Source: Methylobacterium sp. R2-1 (lineage in GTDB: Bacteria > Pseudomonadota > Alphaproteobacteria > Rhizobiales > Beijerinckiaceae). From it: DNA of 64,000 bases. The notes below the pieces were generated by a model. That model searched no databases. It was not told where the DNA came from and saw only the letters and a program-made list of their open reading frames with translations. Of the stretch, positions 7,723 through 16,256 are shown piece by piece. The translations under genes and the position numbers were made by a program. The stretch covers positions 1 through 64,000 of the forward strand of contig NZ_JACHWM010000013.1 of assembly GCF_014191355.1 (NCBI RefSeq). The letters are read 5' to 3'. Positions within the stretch are counted from its first letter, which is position 1; each line of letters opens with the position of its first letter.

Positions 7723-8919
7723 ATGATCAAGCCGCGGCGATTCATTGCAAGCGTGCTCATGATCGCGCTCTCGGCCTGCAATCAGAAGCAGGCTGTGGCC
7801 CCGATGCCGGCCGGCTTGCCGGAGGTGAGCATCGTCACGGTCCAGGCGCAGCCGCTCCCATACGTGAGAAGCCTTCCCGGTCGGGTCGCTCCGCTGCGGG
7901 TCGCGGAGGTGCGTTCCCGAGTTTCCGGACTCGTGACCAAGCGTCTGTTCGAGCAAGGCAGCCACGTCAAGGAAGGCGACATTCTCTACAAGATCGATCC
8001 GGCTCCCTACGAGGTTGAACTCGCGCGAAGCGAGGCGGAGTTGGCCAAGGCCGAGGCAGCCCTCACGCTCACAACGCAGCAGGCGGAGCGCCTTGGGCTT
8101 CTTCTCGCGCGAGGTACCGCGAGCCAGGCGCAGTATGATGGTGCCTCCGCGGCACAGAAGCAGGCTCAGGCGGAAGTCGCAGCGGCGAAAGCCATGCGCG
8201 ATAGGGCCAAGTTGAACCTCGGCTACACCGACGTCCGCGCTCCCATCTCGGGTCGTATCGGGCGAGCGCTGCTCACGGAGGGCAACCTCATCGAGCAAGG
8301 CAGCGGGCAGGTGTTCGCGACCATCCAGCAGCTCGATCCGATCTACGTCGACATCACTCAGTCGGTCGGTGAGCTGAACAAGATCCGGCGCGACCTTGCG
8401 AGAGGCGAGCTACTGAGCCTTGCGAACGATGTCGCCAATGTCGAGCTCCTCCTCGACGATGGAACGGCCTATGGCCAAACCGGCAAGCTCCTGTTCTCCG
8501 ATGTGACAACCGACCCGAGCACCGGTCAGGTCACCATGCGCGTGCTGTTCCCCAATCCCCGGGACGAGCTGTTCCCTGGCATGTACGTGCGGGCGCGCCT
8601 TCCGCAGGGTATCGACGCGGACGCCATCGTCGTGCCTCAGCAGGCGGTCCACCGCACTAGCGACGGTAAGCCTGAGGTTTGGGTCGTCGGCGACGGTGAT
8701 AAGGTCATGCTCCAACCGGTGGAGGTTGGGCCGGTTATCGATGAGGGGTGGATCGTTCGCGAGGGTCTCAAGTCAGGCGACCGCGTCGTCGTTGAGGGTG
8801 TCCAGAAGATCAGTCCAGGCACACAAGTGACGCCCGTGGAATGGAAGATCCCCCCGCCCGGCCGATCCGAACCCGATCCGCCTGGAAGCGCCGGCTCTAT
8901 GAATATGCTGCAGTATTGA
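7723..8919 (+). CDS. RND efflux periplasmic adaptor (membrane fusion lipoprotein), orphan
   Basis: 398 residues. A lipoprotein signal ends in LSAC with the lipidated Cys at residue 19, so the protein should be anchored to the periplasmic face of the inner membrane. The order of parts is typical of MexA/AcrA: first half-motif VEVRSRVSGLVTKRLFEQGSHVKEGDILYKIDP, a coiled-coil hairpin at about 95-165, the second lipoyl half YTDVRAPISGRIGRALLTEGNLI, then beta-barrel and membrane-proximal domains (LFPNPRDELFPGMYVRARL). Such adaptors bridge an RND pump and an outer-membrane channel. No pump or channel gene lies beside it, so it is an orphan: either a partner elsewhere is used or the rest of the operon has been lost. 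Confidence 0.92.
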   Translation: MIKPRRFIASVLMIALSACNQKQAVAPMPAGLPEVSIVTVQAQPLPYVRSLPGRVAPLRVAEVRSRVSGLVTKRLFEQGSHVKEGDILYKIDPAPYEVELARSEAELAKAEAALTLTTQQAERLGLLLARGTASQAQYDGASAAQKQAQAEVAAAKAMRDRAKLNLGYTDVRAPISGRIGRALLTEGNLIEQGSGQVFATIQQLDPIYVDITQSVGELNKIRRDLARGELLSLANDVANVELLLDDGTAYGQTGKLLFSDVTTDPSTGQVTMRVLFPNPRDELFPGMYVRARLPQGIDADAIVVPQQAVHRTSDGKPEVWVVGDGDKVMLQPVEVGPVIDEGWIVREGLKSGDRVVVEGVQKISPGTQVTPVEWKIPPPGRSEPDPPGSAGSMNMLQY

Positions 8920-9157
8920 TGGATCGCTGTCTCGGGAAATCAGGCCAGCGTGTCGTAGCCACTGCCTTCCAACAGGGCGGAGAGAAAGCGATCAGCTCGC
9001 TTCGGGCCCGACTGGCCTATGGCAGCCAGTCGTGGTTGCCGCTCTCCGAGGCGGGGGGTCAGTGTGGCCGCATTGAGCCGGCATGCTCCGCCCGAAGTTC
9101 GTTAACAGGAACGGAAGATCGCGTTCTGGGCATGGAAGGTACGAAGGAGTTCGCAGG

Positions 9158-9718
9158 GTGGATCAACGTACAACCCAGGATCCAATCGATCCGAACCAGG
9201 GCCAAAGGCGTTTTCCCTTCTCGCGACACGTCTCGGCGGCGGCGGACACGCTGCGGGACACGCGCAAGGCGTGGCCGGGCCTGAGCCTCTACGAGCGTTT
9301 CGAAGAGGGGATCGTTGTGGTTCTGACCGGCCTCATCGGCCTCGTCATCGTCGCGGCGGTGATCAACCTCTGTTTCCGGGTGGTCTTACTCGTGGTCTAC
9401 GGCTTGCTCGACCCGGCCGAGCACAGCGTGTTCCAGGCCGTGTTCGGCATGATCTTCACCGTGCTGATCGCGCTGGAGTTCAACCATTCGATCCTGAGCG
9501 TGCTCCACCGCCAAGAAAGCATCATCCAGTTGCGCACGGTCATCCTGATCGCGCTGCTGGCGCTCGCCCGCAAGTTCATCATCCTGGATGCCAGCAAGAC
9601 CGAGCCGCTGACCATCATTGGGCTGGCAGCCGCCGTCCTGGCGCTTGGCGCCGTCCACTGGCTGGTGCGGGACCAGGATCGCAAGGACACGCAAACGAGG
9701 AGCGAGAGCCCTTCCTAG
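9158..9718 (+). CDS. psiE: PsiE family phosphate-starvation-inducible membrane protein
   Basis: 186 residues, GTG start at 9158 with GAAGGAG at 9143-9149. Following a polar N-terminal tail, four hydrophobic helices (from GIVVVLTGLIGLVIVAAVINL to IIGLAAAVLALGAVHWLV) match the PsiE family, including the conserved LEFNHSILSVLHRQESIIQLRTVILIALLALARKFIILD block between helices 2 and 3. PsiE is a poorly understood inner-membrane protein induced by phosphate starvation in E. coli, and a psiE homolog is a regular member of the transmissible locus of stress tolerance. Its presence at the end of a two-sHsp cluster fits that picture. Confidence 0.88.
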   Translation: MDQRTTQDPIDPNQGQRRFPFSRHVSAAADTLRDTRKAWPGLSLYERFEEGIVVVLTGLIGLVIVAAVINLCFRVVLLVVYGLLDPAEHSVFQAVFGMIFTVLIALEFNHSILSVLHRQESIIQLRTVILIALLALARKFIILDASKTEPLTIIGLAAAVLALGAVHWLVRDQDRKDTQTRSESPS

Positions 9719-10054
9719 CGCCGCGTGTCTGCCAGCTCCAGCAGAAGTGGCTCGACCACCGCTCAGAGGTCGTCAGGTGCGAGGGTGTCCATGCCCTCCC
9801 AACCCGCTCGGCCCAGTTTTGTCCCACGCTCTTCATCGCCGTTGTACCGCTTCATCATCAAGTGCCAAGGGACCGAGAACTGGACGTCTGCCCCCGCGCA
9901 CGAACACGGGAGGAGAGATCGACGACGTCGATGTTCCATTGGTTGCCGTGTTCGGTCGAGGCGGGTCTGATCGGATGCACGCTGATCCTCGGACCTGTGG
10001 ACGAATCCGGAAACAGTAGCAGCTAATAAATACATCGCGTCATTGTAATAGATA
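9719..10054. other. Intergenic stretch, no supported gene
   Basis: No frame looks convincingly coding. The base composition changes abruptly: to about 10020 it is GC-rich like the neighbours, and from about 10021 to 10110 it is strikingly AT-rich (TAATAAATAC, TAGATATTATC), running into the end of the hydrolase gene. This marks a junction between two sequence blocks between the convergent psiE and hydrolase genes. Confidence 0.5.
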
Positions 10055-10864
10055 TTATCTAAGAACTTCAGTTTTTGTAAAATATTCTATAATCATACAC
10101 ATTATGCCTGAGGGGTCTTCATCTTGGGGAGAGTGACCTCTTTCCGGTAGATGATGAACCTCTACCTGCGGACAGGATTGGCGCACGCCGTCGATCTGCA
10201 ATACGGTGCCGTAGCGGTCACTCTCGCCCTGAACGAGGAGGAGTGGCACGATCACGGTCTCCAAAGTCGTCCGGACGTCCCATCCGCTGCGCTGGGGATC
10301 GAGCCACGCGTCGCTCCAGCCTCTGAATGCGCCGTCAACGTCCATGTGTCGTGTTGCTAACCTCCGCCTCAGGTCGCCCTCCTCAAAGGCCTGCGTGGCA
10401 CGCGCGACACCCTCGATCGTCGCGGCCTCAGCCACGACGTGCGGCGCGATCAAGGCCGCTCCGCGGATGCGCGGGTCACCGGAAGCGGCCGCGAGGGCTG
10501 CGATGGTCGCACCGTCCGAATGGCCGATGAGGATGCAGTCGCTGATGCCGACCACCTCGAGCACGTGCGGCAGAACCTCCGCCGCCTCGCGCTCGAGATA
10601 GTCGAGCGGGCGTGGCCGCGTGATCCGGCTCGAACGCCCGTAGCCCGCGCGGGAATAGGCGAAGACCGGGCATCCGGATGCCTTTGCCAGCCCGTCCGCA
10701 AACGGCCACCAGCCATCGGCCGAGCCGAGGCCCTCGTGAAGAAGCACGATCGTGGTGGCGCCGGCCCGTCGTGGTATGGTGCGGCGATATTCGAGGCGCT
10801 GCGAACCGAGATCGAGGAAGCCCGCTTCCGGCGGATCGGGGGCTTCACCCGGCTCGGATGTCAT
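10055..10864 (-). CDS. Alpha/beta hydrolase
   Basis: 269 residues with a complete alpha/beta hydrolase fold: oxyanion-forming LLHEGLGSADGW (about 41-52), nucleophile elbow GHSDG with Ser116, likely acid in GESD, and catalytic His in ERGHSP near the C-terminus. Substrate is not readable; esters, lactones or C-C bonds of aromatic ring-cleavage products are all handled by this fold. The gene overlaps the 3' end of a broken GMC oxidoreductase gene, which follows a UbiD decarboxylase gene, so the three were probably one catabolic operon divergent from the LysR regulator at 12944. The last 15 codons run into AT-rich sequence, so the natural C-terminus may have been altered. Confidence 0.85.
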   Translation of the reverse strand: MTSEPGEAPDPPEAGFLDLGSQRLEYRRTIPRRAGATTIVLLHEGLGSADGWWPFADGLAKASGCPVFAYSRAGYGRSSRITRPRPLDYLEREAAEVLPHVLEVVGISDCILIGHSDGATIAALAAASGDPRIRGAALIAPHVVAEAATIEGVARATQAFEEGDLRRRLATRHMDVDGAFRGWSDAWLDPQRSGWDVRTTLETVIVPLLLVQGESDRYGTVLQIDGVRQSCPQVEVHHLPERGHSPQDEDPSGIMCMIIEYFTKTEVLR

Positions 10865-11370
10865 CGGCGATCTTCTTGGCGATCATAAGGGTTGGAACGT
10901 TGGTGTTGGCGCTCGGCAGACGCGGCATGACGGAGGCGTCTGCGACCGTCAATCCGTCGGTCTTGATTGTGCTTCCTGTCGGATCGACAACGGCCCCGGG
11001 ATCCGCCGGATCGCCCATCCTGCAGGTCACTCTCGCGTGCCAAGCCCAGAAGACGCCGTCGCACACGTCGTCCGCGAGGGCCGTCTCGTCGGCACCGATT
11101 CGGGCGAGATCGCGCCCGCCGGTGAGGCTGCGCAACATTAGCCAGCGTAAGGGGCGCGGCCCGTCGAGTAGGCGTGCGAGCTCCGCCGTGACATGGCGGC
11201 AGCGACGGCCGACCCGGCACGGCGCTGGGCAGGGTATCGATCCCGGCCCCCACGAGAAAGACGCGGCGCCCGGGATACGTGGACACACGGTTGGCTAAGA
11301 CGCAGCCCGCGGACCCGCCACCGGCGATCAGCCGTCGACCGAGTCTGGCAGGCCCCCCTTCCCCCTTGCC
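10845..11370 (-). pseudogene. GMC-family (choline dehydrogenase-like) oxidoreductase, internally deleted
   Basis: Two pieces of a GMC flavoenzyme remain. Near 11340-11250 lies the FAD-binding head LIAGGGSAGCVLANRVSTYPGRRVFLVGAG; it has no credible start codon. After loss of several hundred codons and a frame change near 11215, the C-terminal piece reads WHARVTCRMGDP, VVDPTGS, DGLTVADASVMPRLPSANTNVPTLMIAKKIADDI and stops at 10845. A full GMC protein is about 530 residues, against about 170 codons here. The usual HP-x-GTC signature is also changed. It sits between ubiD and the hydrolase gene on the same strand, so it was probably an alcohol dehydrogenase of the same pathway. Confidence 0.82.
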
Positions 11371-11372
11371 CG

Positions 11373-12761
11373 TCAGCCGCCTACTTCCGCGCGCCAGTCG
11401 GCCTCGGGTACGATCACAGCCGCGAGGTCCACCTCGGCCTCGCCCGGCACGCGGATGCGCGTGAACTTCATTGGCGGTGCGTCGAGCGGCGCCGTGGCGT
11501 CGAGGCCCATCTTGGCGCCGAACCCCTCCCGTGTGGAAGGGTCGAGCTTCGAGCCCTGGCTGCCGGCGATCACTACTAGGTCGCGATCGGCCTGGAAGCG
11601 AGTCGACACCGCCCACTCGACCTCCCGGGGATCGTGGATGTCCACGTCCGTATCGACCACGACCGCGTGCTTGATGTCGTAATGTGCGGCGAAGGCCCCG
11701 AGCAGCACGTTCTTGGCCTCGCCCTCCTGCGACTTACGCAACTTGATGTAGAGGTGGTAACGTCCGACGCCACCCAGCGACAGGTGGACGTCCTCGACGC
11801 TGGGGAAGTTGCGCTGGAGCGAGGCGAGGATCGTGGCCTCGCGCGGGATCGCGCCGAGGAGGAGGTGCTCCAAGCCGCCGCCGACGATCATGTGGAAGAT
11901 CGGGTTTTCGCGATGGGAGACCGCGTCGACGGTCATGACATGGCGTTTGGCGCGCTCGCCGTAATATTGCGGGAACTCGCCGAAAGGCCCCTCCAACTCG
12001 CGCACCTCCGGCAGGATCCGGCCCTCAATTACGATCTCCGCCTCCGCGGGCACGCGCACGTTGTTCGTCAGGCACTTTACCACGTCGAGGGGTGCGCCGG
12101 AGAGCGCGCCTGCGATCTCCAGCTCGTCGTGGCCGAGCGGCACGATCGCCTGCGAGGCCAGCAGGCAGGCCGGATCAACCCCGACAACCAGGGCGACCTC
12201 AAGGCCACGGCCTGTGGCCTCGGCCTTCCGGTAGAAGTTGTCGGTGTGGCGCGGCAGGACGAGGACGCCGATCCGATCCGGCCCGCTGATCTGGCAGCGC
12301 AGGATGGCGACGTTCTGCGCGCCCGTCTCGGGATCGCGAGAGATCATCAACCCGGCCGAGATGTAGGGGCCGCTGTCGTGCTCGTTCAGCGTGGGCACGG
12401 GCAGCAGACGCAGGATGTCGATGGCGCCGCGGTGCACCACCTCCTGGGCCGGGCCGGTCTCGCGCTCGCACCAGGGCAGTGGCTCGGCGCAGGCCTGCTG
12501 GAAATGCGCGATCAGGCGGTCCTCGCGGGTACCGAGCGCCTCGGCCATCCAGGCCCGGCTGGAGACGAGGCCGGAGACGATGGTGCCGCGCTGGCCGCCT
12601 GGCCGCGGGAACAGGGTGGCACTGCGCCCGTCCAGCCGGTTGGCGACTGCAGCCGCCTCGTGGCGCAGACAGATGCCGGGCCGCGCGACGCTGAGGCGCC
12701 CGCTTCCGTCGAGACGGTCGAGCCAGGCGCGCAGGGAGCGCACGGGAACCGGGTCGCTCAT
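11373..12761 (-). CDS. UbiD-family (prenylated-FMN) decarboxylase
   Basis: 462 residues, typical UbiD length. The central block VEGPFGEFPQYYGERAKRHVMTVDAVSHRENPIFHMIVGG is the family hallmark, and upstream QISGPDRIGVLVLPRHT and downstream HAVVVDTDVDIHDPREVEWAVSTRFQADRD also match. Enzymes of this family reversibly (de)carboxylate aromatic or alpha,beta-unsaturated acids using prenylated FMN. The cofactor is made by a UbiX flavin prenyltransferase, and a ubiX-like gene lies at 15486. The gene is divergent from the LysR regulator at 12944, the usual arrangement for a regulated catabolic operon. Housekeeping ubiquinone UbiD is unlikely in this context; a substituted benzoate or phenylacrylate is a plausible substrate. 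Confidence 0.92.
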   Translation of the reverse strand: MSDPVPVRSLRAWLDRLDGSGRLSVARPGICLRHEAAAVANRLDGRSATLFPRPGGQRGTIVSGLVSSRAWMAEALGTREDRLIAHFQQACAEPLPWCERETGPAQEVVHRGAIDILRLLPVPTLNEHDSGPYISAGLMISRDPETGAQNVAILRCQISGPDRIGVLVLPRHTDNFYRKAEATGRGLEVALVVGVDPACLLASQAIVPLGHDELEIAGALSGAPLDVVKCLTNNVRVPAEAEIVIEGRILPEVRELEGPFGEFPQYYGERAKRHVMTVDAVSHRENPIFHMIVGGGLEHLLLGAIPREATILASLQRNFPSVEDVHLSLGGVGRYHLYIKLRKSQEGEAKNVLLGAFAAHYDIKHAVVVDTDVDIHDPREVEWAVSTRFQADRDLVVIAGSQGSKLDPSTREGFGAKMGLDATAPLDAPPMKFTRIRVPGEAEVDLAAVIVPEADWRAEVGG

Positions 12762-12943
12762 GATGTCCTCCCGTTCGCCGCGGGTCGTCGGCGTCGTTCC
12801 TCCCTGGTTAGGGTGTCCACGGGGCGCGCCAAAATAAAGATTGCTGATACCCGCGATCAGACAGTCTGAATTGCCCCGTTGGCATCGGCGTGGTCCAGTT
12901 TAAGAGGGTGTGGCCGCAGAGCCGGACCTGGGAGGCGCAAGCG

Positions 12944-13870
12944 GTGGACCTACGCCAGATCTCCTACTTCGTCGCGTTGTTCGAGGAGGGCAGCGTAACC
13001 CGCGCGGCACAACGCATGAATGTGGTGCAGCCGGCGCTCAGCATGCAGATCGCCAAGCTGGAGCGAGAACTGGACCAACGCCTGTTCGACCGGCAGCCCA
13101 AGGCGATGGTGCCGACCGCCGCCGGCCGGACGCTGCACCAGCTCGTAGCGCCGATACTGCGCGACGTCGCCGAGGCGCGGGCAACGATGGCGCGGCTGTC
13201 CGAGAGCGTGTCCGGCCGCTTGACCGTCGGAATCCTGTCCTCGCTCGCGATGAGCGTCGTTCCGAATGTGCTCGCCCGCTTCTCGGTCGCCTATCCGCAG
13301 GTCGAGCTGTCGCTGGCGGACGGTTACAGCAGCACCTTCATCGACAGCGTCGGCACCGGCGGCCTCGATCTCGCGGTAATCAACAAGCCGCCGCGACGCC
13401 TCGGCCTCCTCGTCGATCCCCTGCTCGACGAGGAGATGGTGGTGGTCGGCGGGCGCGACACGCCGCTGCCGATCCCGGTCCCGGTCCGCATGCGCGACCT
13501 GACGCAACTCGACCTGATCCTGCCCTCGCAGCGGCACGGCCTGAGGCTCGAGCTCGACCGGCGGGTTGGCTCAGAGGACATCGCGCTGAGCCCGAAGCTC
13601 GAGCTCGACCTTCCGCCGGCCATCGCCGACTTCGTGGCGCGCTCGGACCGCTTCACAGTCCTGCCCAGCGTCGCCGTGAGCCGGCAGCTCGCCGAGGGGT
13701 CCCTTAAGGCCTACCGCATCGTCGCGCCACGCATCACGCGCCAGCTCGTCATCATCCACCACCCGAAGCATCCGCTGACCACGGCAGCCCTTCGCTTCAT
13801 CGAAATGCTGTCCGAGGAACTCTCGGCGGCGGCGGACGCCCTGCAGGCGCATATCGTGACTGGGTCCTGA
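12944..13870 (+). CDS. LysR-family transcriptional regulator
   Basis: 308 residues. GTG 12944 is chosen because GGAGG at 12931-12935 lies 8 bases before it and the protein then begins with the canonical VDLRQISYFVALFEEGSVTRAAQRMNVVQPALSMQIAKLERELDQRLFDR helix-turn-helix (residues 1-60). The rest is the type-2 periplasmic-binding effector domain. It is divergent from ubiD across a 182-base gap and lies upstream of the aldehyde dehydrogenase operon, so it is well placed to control both. The intergenic region contains AT-rich, partly palindromic sequence suitable for T-N11-A sites but no single site stands out. The co-inducer is probably an aromatic acid of the pathway. Confidence 0.92.
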   Translation: MDLRQISYFVALFEEGSVTRAAQRMNVVQPALSMQIAKLERELDQRLFDRQPKAMVPTAAGRTLHQLVAPILRDVAEARATMARLSESVSGRLTVGILSSLAMSVVPNVLARFSVAYPQVELSLADGYSSTFIDSVGTGGLDLAVINKPPRRLGLLVDPLLDEEMVVVGGRDTPLPIPVPVRMRDLTQLDLILPSQRHGLRLELDRRVGSEDIALSPKLELDLPPAIADFVARSDRFTVLPSVAVSRQLAEGSLKAYRIVAPRITRQLVIIHHPKHPLTTAALRFIEMLSEELSAAADALQAHIVTGS

Positions 13871-14040
13871 TTCGGCCTGCCCGATCGCGCCCGTGCAACG
13901 ATCGCGCATGCAGTCCCGGTGATCGCGACTATCAACCATCCTTATTCGACAGCGCCGTCCGGACGTCCCTACGATCGCCGGAAGCCGCCCGCCCAGCGCC
14001 GGGGTGAGGGGGAACCACGATCGAGGGCGAGGAAACGACC

Positions 14041-15489
14041 ATGGACGGCAGCGCGCATCACTGGATCGATGGCGAGGTTTGCGGCACGCCGCGGGCGGAC
14101 AGCCTCGACCCAGCGGACGGCAGCCGCGTCGGCAGGATCGCCGAGGGCGGCCTGGCCGAGGCGAAGGCGGCGGTCGCGGCGGCGCGCCGGGCCTTCGACT
14201 GCGGCATCTGGGCCTCCACCCCACGACTCAGGCAGCAGGTACTGCTCCTCTGGGCCGCAGCGCTAGAAGCGGATCGGGAGCGCCTCGCCGAACTCCTCAC
14301 TCGCGACAACGGCAAGGCAATCGCTCAGTCGCGCGGCGAGATCGCGGGGGCGATCTCGGAGGTGCTTTACTACGCGGGCCTTGCCCGCCACATCCCTGGC
14401 CACGTCCTGGAGCCGGAGCCGGGCGTGCTCTCAACCATGCTGCGCGAGCCCGCGGGCGTCACCGGCATCATCGTGCCCTGGAACGCACCGGCCGTGTTGC
14501 TGGTGCGCTCTCTCGCGCCGGCACTGGCCGCGGGCTGCACCGCGATCGTCAAGCCGGCTGCGCAGACCGCCGTGTTCAACGCCGCCCTGATGGCCCCGCT
14601 GCTCGCCGCACCGGGACTGCCCGCGGGCGTGGTCAACGTCATCGTTGAAATCGGCCACGCCGGGGCCGAGCACCTCTCGGTCTCGCACGACGTCGACGTC
14701 CTCAGCTTCACCGGCTCGACCGCCACCGGCAAGGCGATCATGCGGGCCGCGGCCGACAGTATGAAGAAGCTCTCGCTCGAACTCGGAGGCAAGTCCGCCT
14801 GCCTCGTCTTCCCGGATGCCGAGATCGGCACCGTGGCGGTCAAGCTGGCCGAGGCGGCGACCATCATCTCGGGCCAGCAATGCACGGCTGCGCGGCGCGT
14901 CCTCGTGCACCGATCCCGGTTACCCGAGATGCGCGAGGCTCTGACGGCGGCCCTCTCGGAGTTGCGGGTCGGACCCGGTCTCGACCCGGCGACACAGGTC
15001 GGCCCGCTCATCGACCGCGCGACGCGCGACGCTGTCGCGGCCCGCGTCGAAGCGGCCTGCGCCGGTGCCGACGCTGTCCTGTTGAGGCCGACGATTCCCG
15101 ACGGGCCCGGCGCATTCCTGACGCCATCCCTCGTGGAGCACGGCGATCCGCGCGCTGACTTCGTGCAGGACGAGATCTTCGGCCCCTTCCTCGTCCTCGA
15201 AGGCTTCGAGAGCGAGGCCGAGGCGGTCGAGAAGGCGAACGACACCGTATTCGGGCTCTCAGCGAGCGTCTGGACGCGGGACGGAGCGCGGGCGCTGCGG
15301 ATGGCCCGGGCGTTACGCAACGGCACGGTCTGGATCAACGACCACAACAAGCTTTTCGCGGAGGCCGAGACCGGCGGCTACCGTCAGAGCGGCCTCGGAC
15401 GCCTGCACGGCTACGAAGCCTTCATGGACTTCACCGAGCTGAAGCACGTCTACCAGGCGCCGGGGCTCATCGAAGGCTTTGACGCGTGA
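14041..15489 (+). CDS. Aldehyde dehydrogenase, NAD(P)-dependent (benzaldehyde-type candidate)
   Basis: 482 residues, full ALDH. It contains PWNAPAVLLVRSLAPALAAGCTAIVKPA (cofactor region), GSTATGKAIM, catalytic general base Glu247 in LELGGK and nucleophile Cys281 in GQQCTAARR, followed by DEIFGPFLVLEGF and the C-terminal SGLGRLHGYEAFMDFTE. It oxidises an aldehyde to an acid. The next genes encode UbiX, a benzoylformate-decarboxylase-like ThDP enzyme and a 2-hydroxy-acid oxidase, so the aldehyde is likely the product of 2-oxo-acid decarboxylation, e.g. a benzaldehyde. The stop overlaps the start of the UbiX gene by 4 bases. Confidence 0.93.
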   Translation: MDGSAHHWIDGEVCGTPRADSLDPADGSRVGRIAEGGLAEAKAAVAAARRAFDCGIWASTPRLRQQVLLLWAAALEADRERLAELLTRDNGKAIAQSRGEIAGAISEVLYYAGLARHIPGHVLEPEPGVLSTMLREPAGVTGIIVPWNAPAVLLVRSLAPALAAGCTAIVKPAAQTAVFNAALMAPLLAAPGLPAGVVNVIVEIGHAGAEHLSVSHDVDVLSFTGSTATGKAIMRAAADSMKKLSLELGGKSACLVFPDAEIGTVAVKLAEAATIISGQQCTAARRVLVHRSRLPEMREALTAALSELRVGPGLDPATQVGPLIDRATRDAVAARVEAACAGADAVLLRPTIPDGPGAFLTPSLVEHGDPRADFVQDEIFGPFLVLEGFESEAEAVEKANDTVFGLSASVWTRDGARALRMARALRNGTVWINDHNKLFAEAETGGYRQSGLGRLHGYEAFMDFTELKHVYQAPGLIEGFDA

Positions 15490-16061
15490 GCCTCAACCTG
15501 CCCCTCGTCGTCGGCATCTCCGGCGCTTCGGGCGCGATCTACGGCATCCGCCTGCTCGAGATACTGCGCGACCTCGACATCCCGGCCCATCTCGTGATGT
15601 CGCGCTCGGCCGAGGTGACCCTCGCCCACGAGACCGACCTGAAGGTCGCCGACGTGCGCGCTCTCGCGGCGAAGACCTACGCGCAGTCCGACATCGGCGC
15701 GGCGATCTCCTCAGGCTCGTTCCGCACGCGCGGTATGATCGTGGCGCCTTGCTCGGTGCGCAGCATGTCGGAGATCGCCGCGGGCACCACCACCGGCCTG
15801 CTGACGCGGGCCGCCGACGTGGTGCTCAAGGAGCGCCGGCGCCTTGTCCTGATGGTGCGCGAGACGCCGCTCCATACCGGGCACCTCCGTACGATGACGG
15901 CGCTCTCCGAGATGGGCGCGATCATCGCGCCCCCTGTTCCCGCCTTCTACGCGCGGCCGGAGAACCTCGCAGTGATGGTCGATCACACGGTGGGCCGCGT
16001 CCTCGACCTGTTCGAGATCGAGGCCGGCTGCGTACGGCGATGGCGCGAGGATGCGAAGTGA
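15486..16061 (+). CDS. UbiX-like flavin prenyltransferase
   Basis: 191 residues with GTG start at 15486 overlapping the aldehyde dehydrogenase stop (GTGA). The N-terminal VVGISGASGAIYGIRLLEIL, with the phosphate-binding GASGA loop at residues 13-17, and the later APCSVRSMSEIAAGTTTGLLTRAADVVLKERRRLVLMVRETPLH are diagnostic of UbiX/Pad1. These proteins prenylate reduced FMN to make the cofactor of UbiD decarboxylases. The partner is almost certainly the UbiD-family gene at 11373-12761, placing cofactor supply and decarboxylase in one regulon. Confidence 0.93.
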   Translation: MSLNLPLVVGISGASGAIYGIRLLEILRDLDIPAHLVMSRSAEVTLAHETDLKVADVRALAAKTYAQSDIGAAISSGSFRTRGMIVAPCSVRSMSEIAAGTTTGLLTRAADVVLKERRRLVLMVRETPLHTGHLRTMTALSEMGAIIAPPVPAFYARPENLAVMVDHTVGRVLDLFEIEAGCVRRWREDAK

Positions 16062-16256
16062 CTCGCAGAAGCGGCGATGTGAGGCCCATCATCGGCGGTG
16101 ATCGGATCAATAAAACAAGATTATTTGCCAGAAATATTGTTCCGGCGTTGAATCCAAATGCAGAATATCGGTCTCTCGCAGTCACGAGTGAGACCGAATA
16201 CCCCGCAATGCTCCCGGTCGACCGGATGGCAACGGAGCGGGACATGGGAGGTTCGG

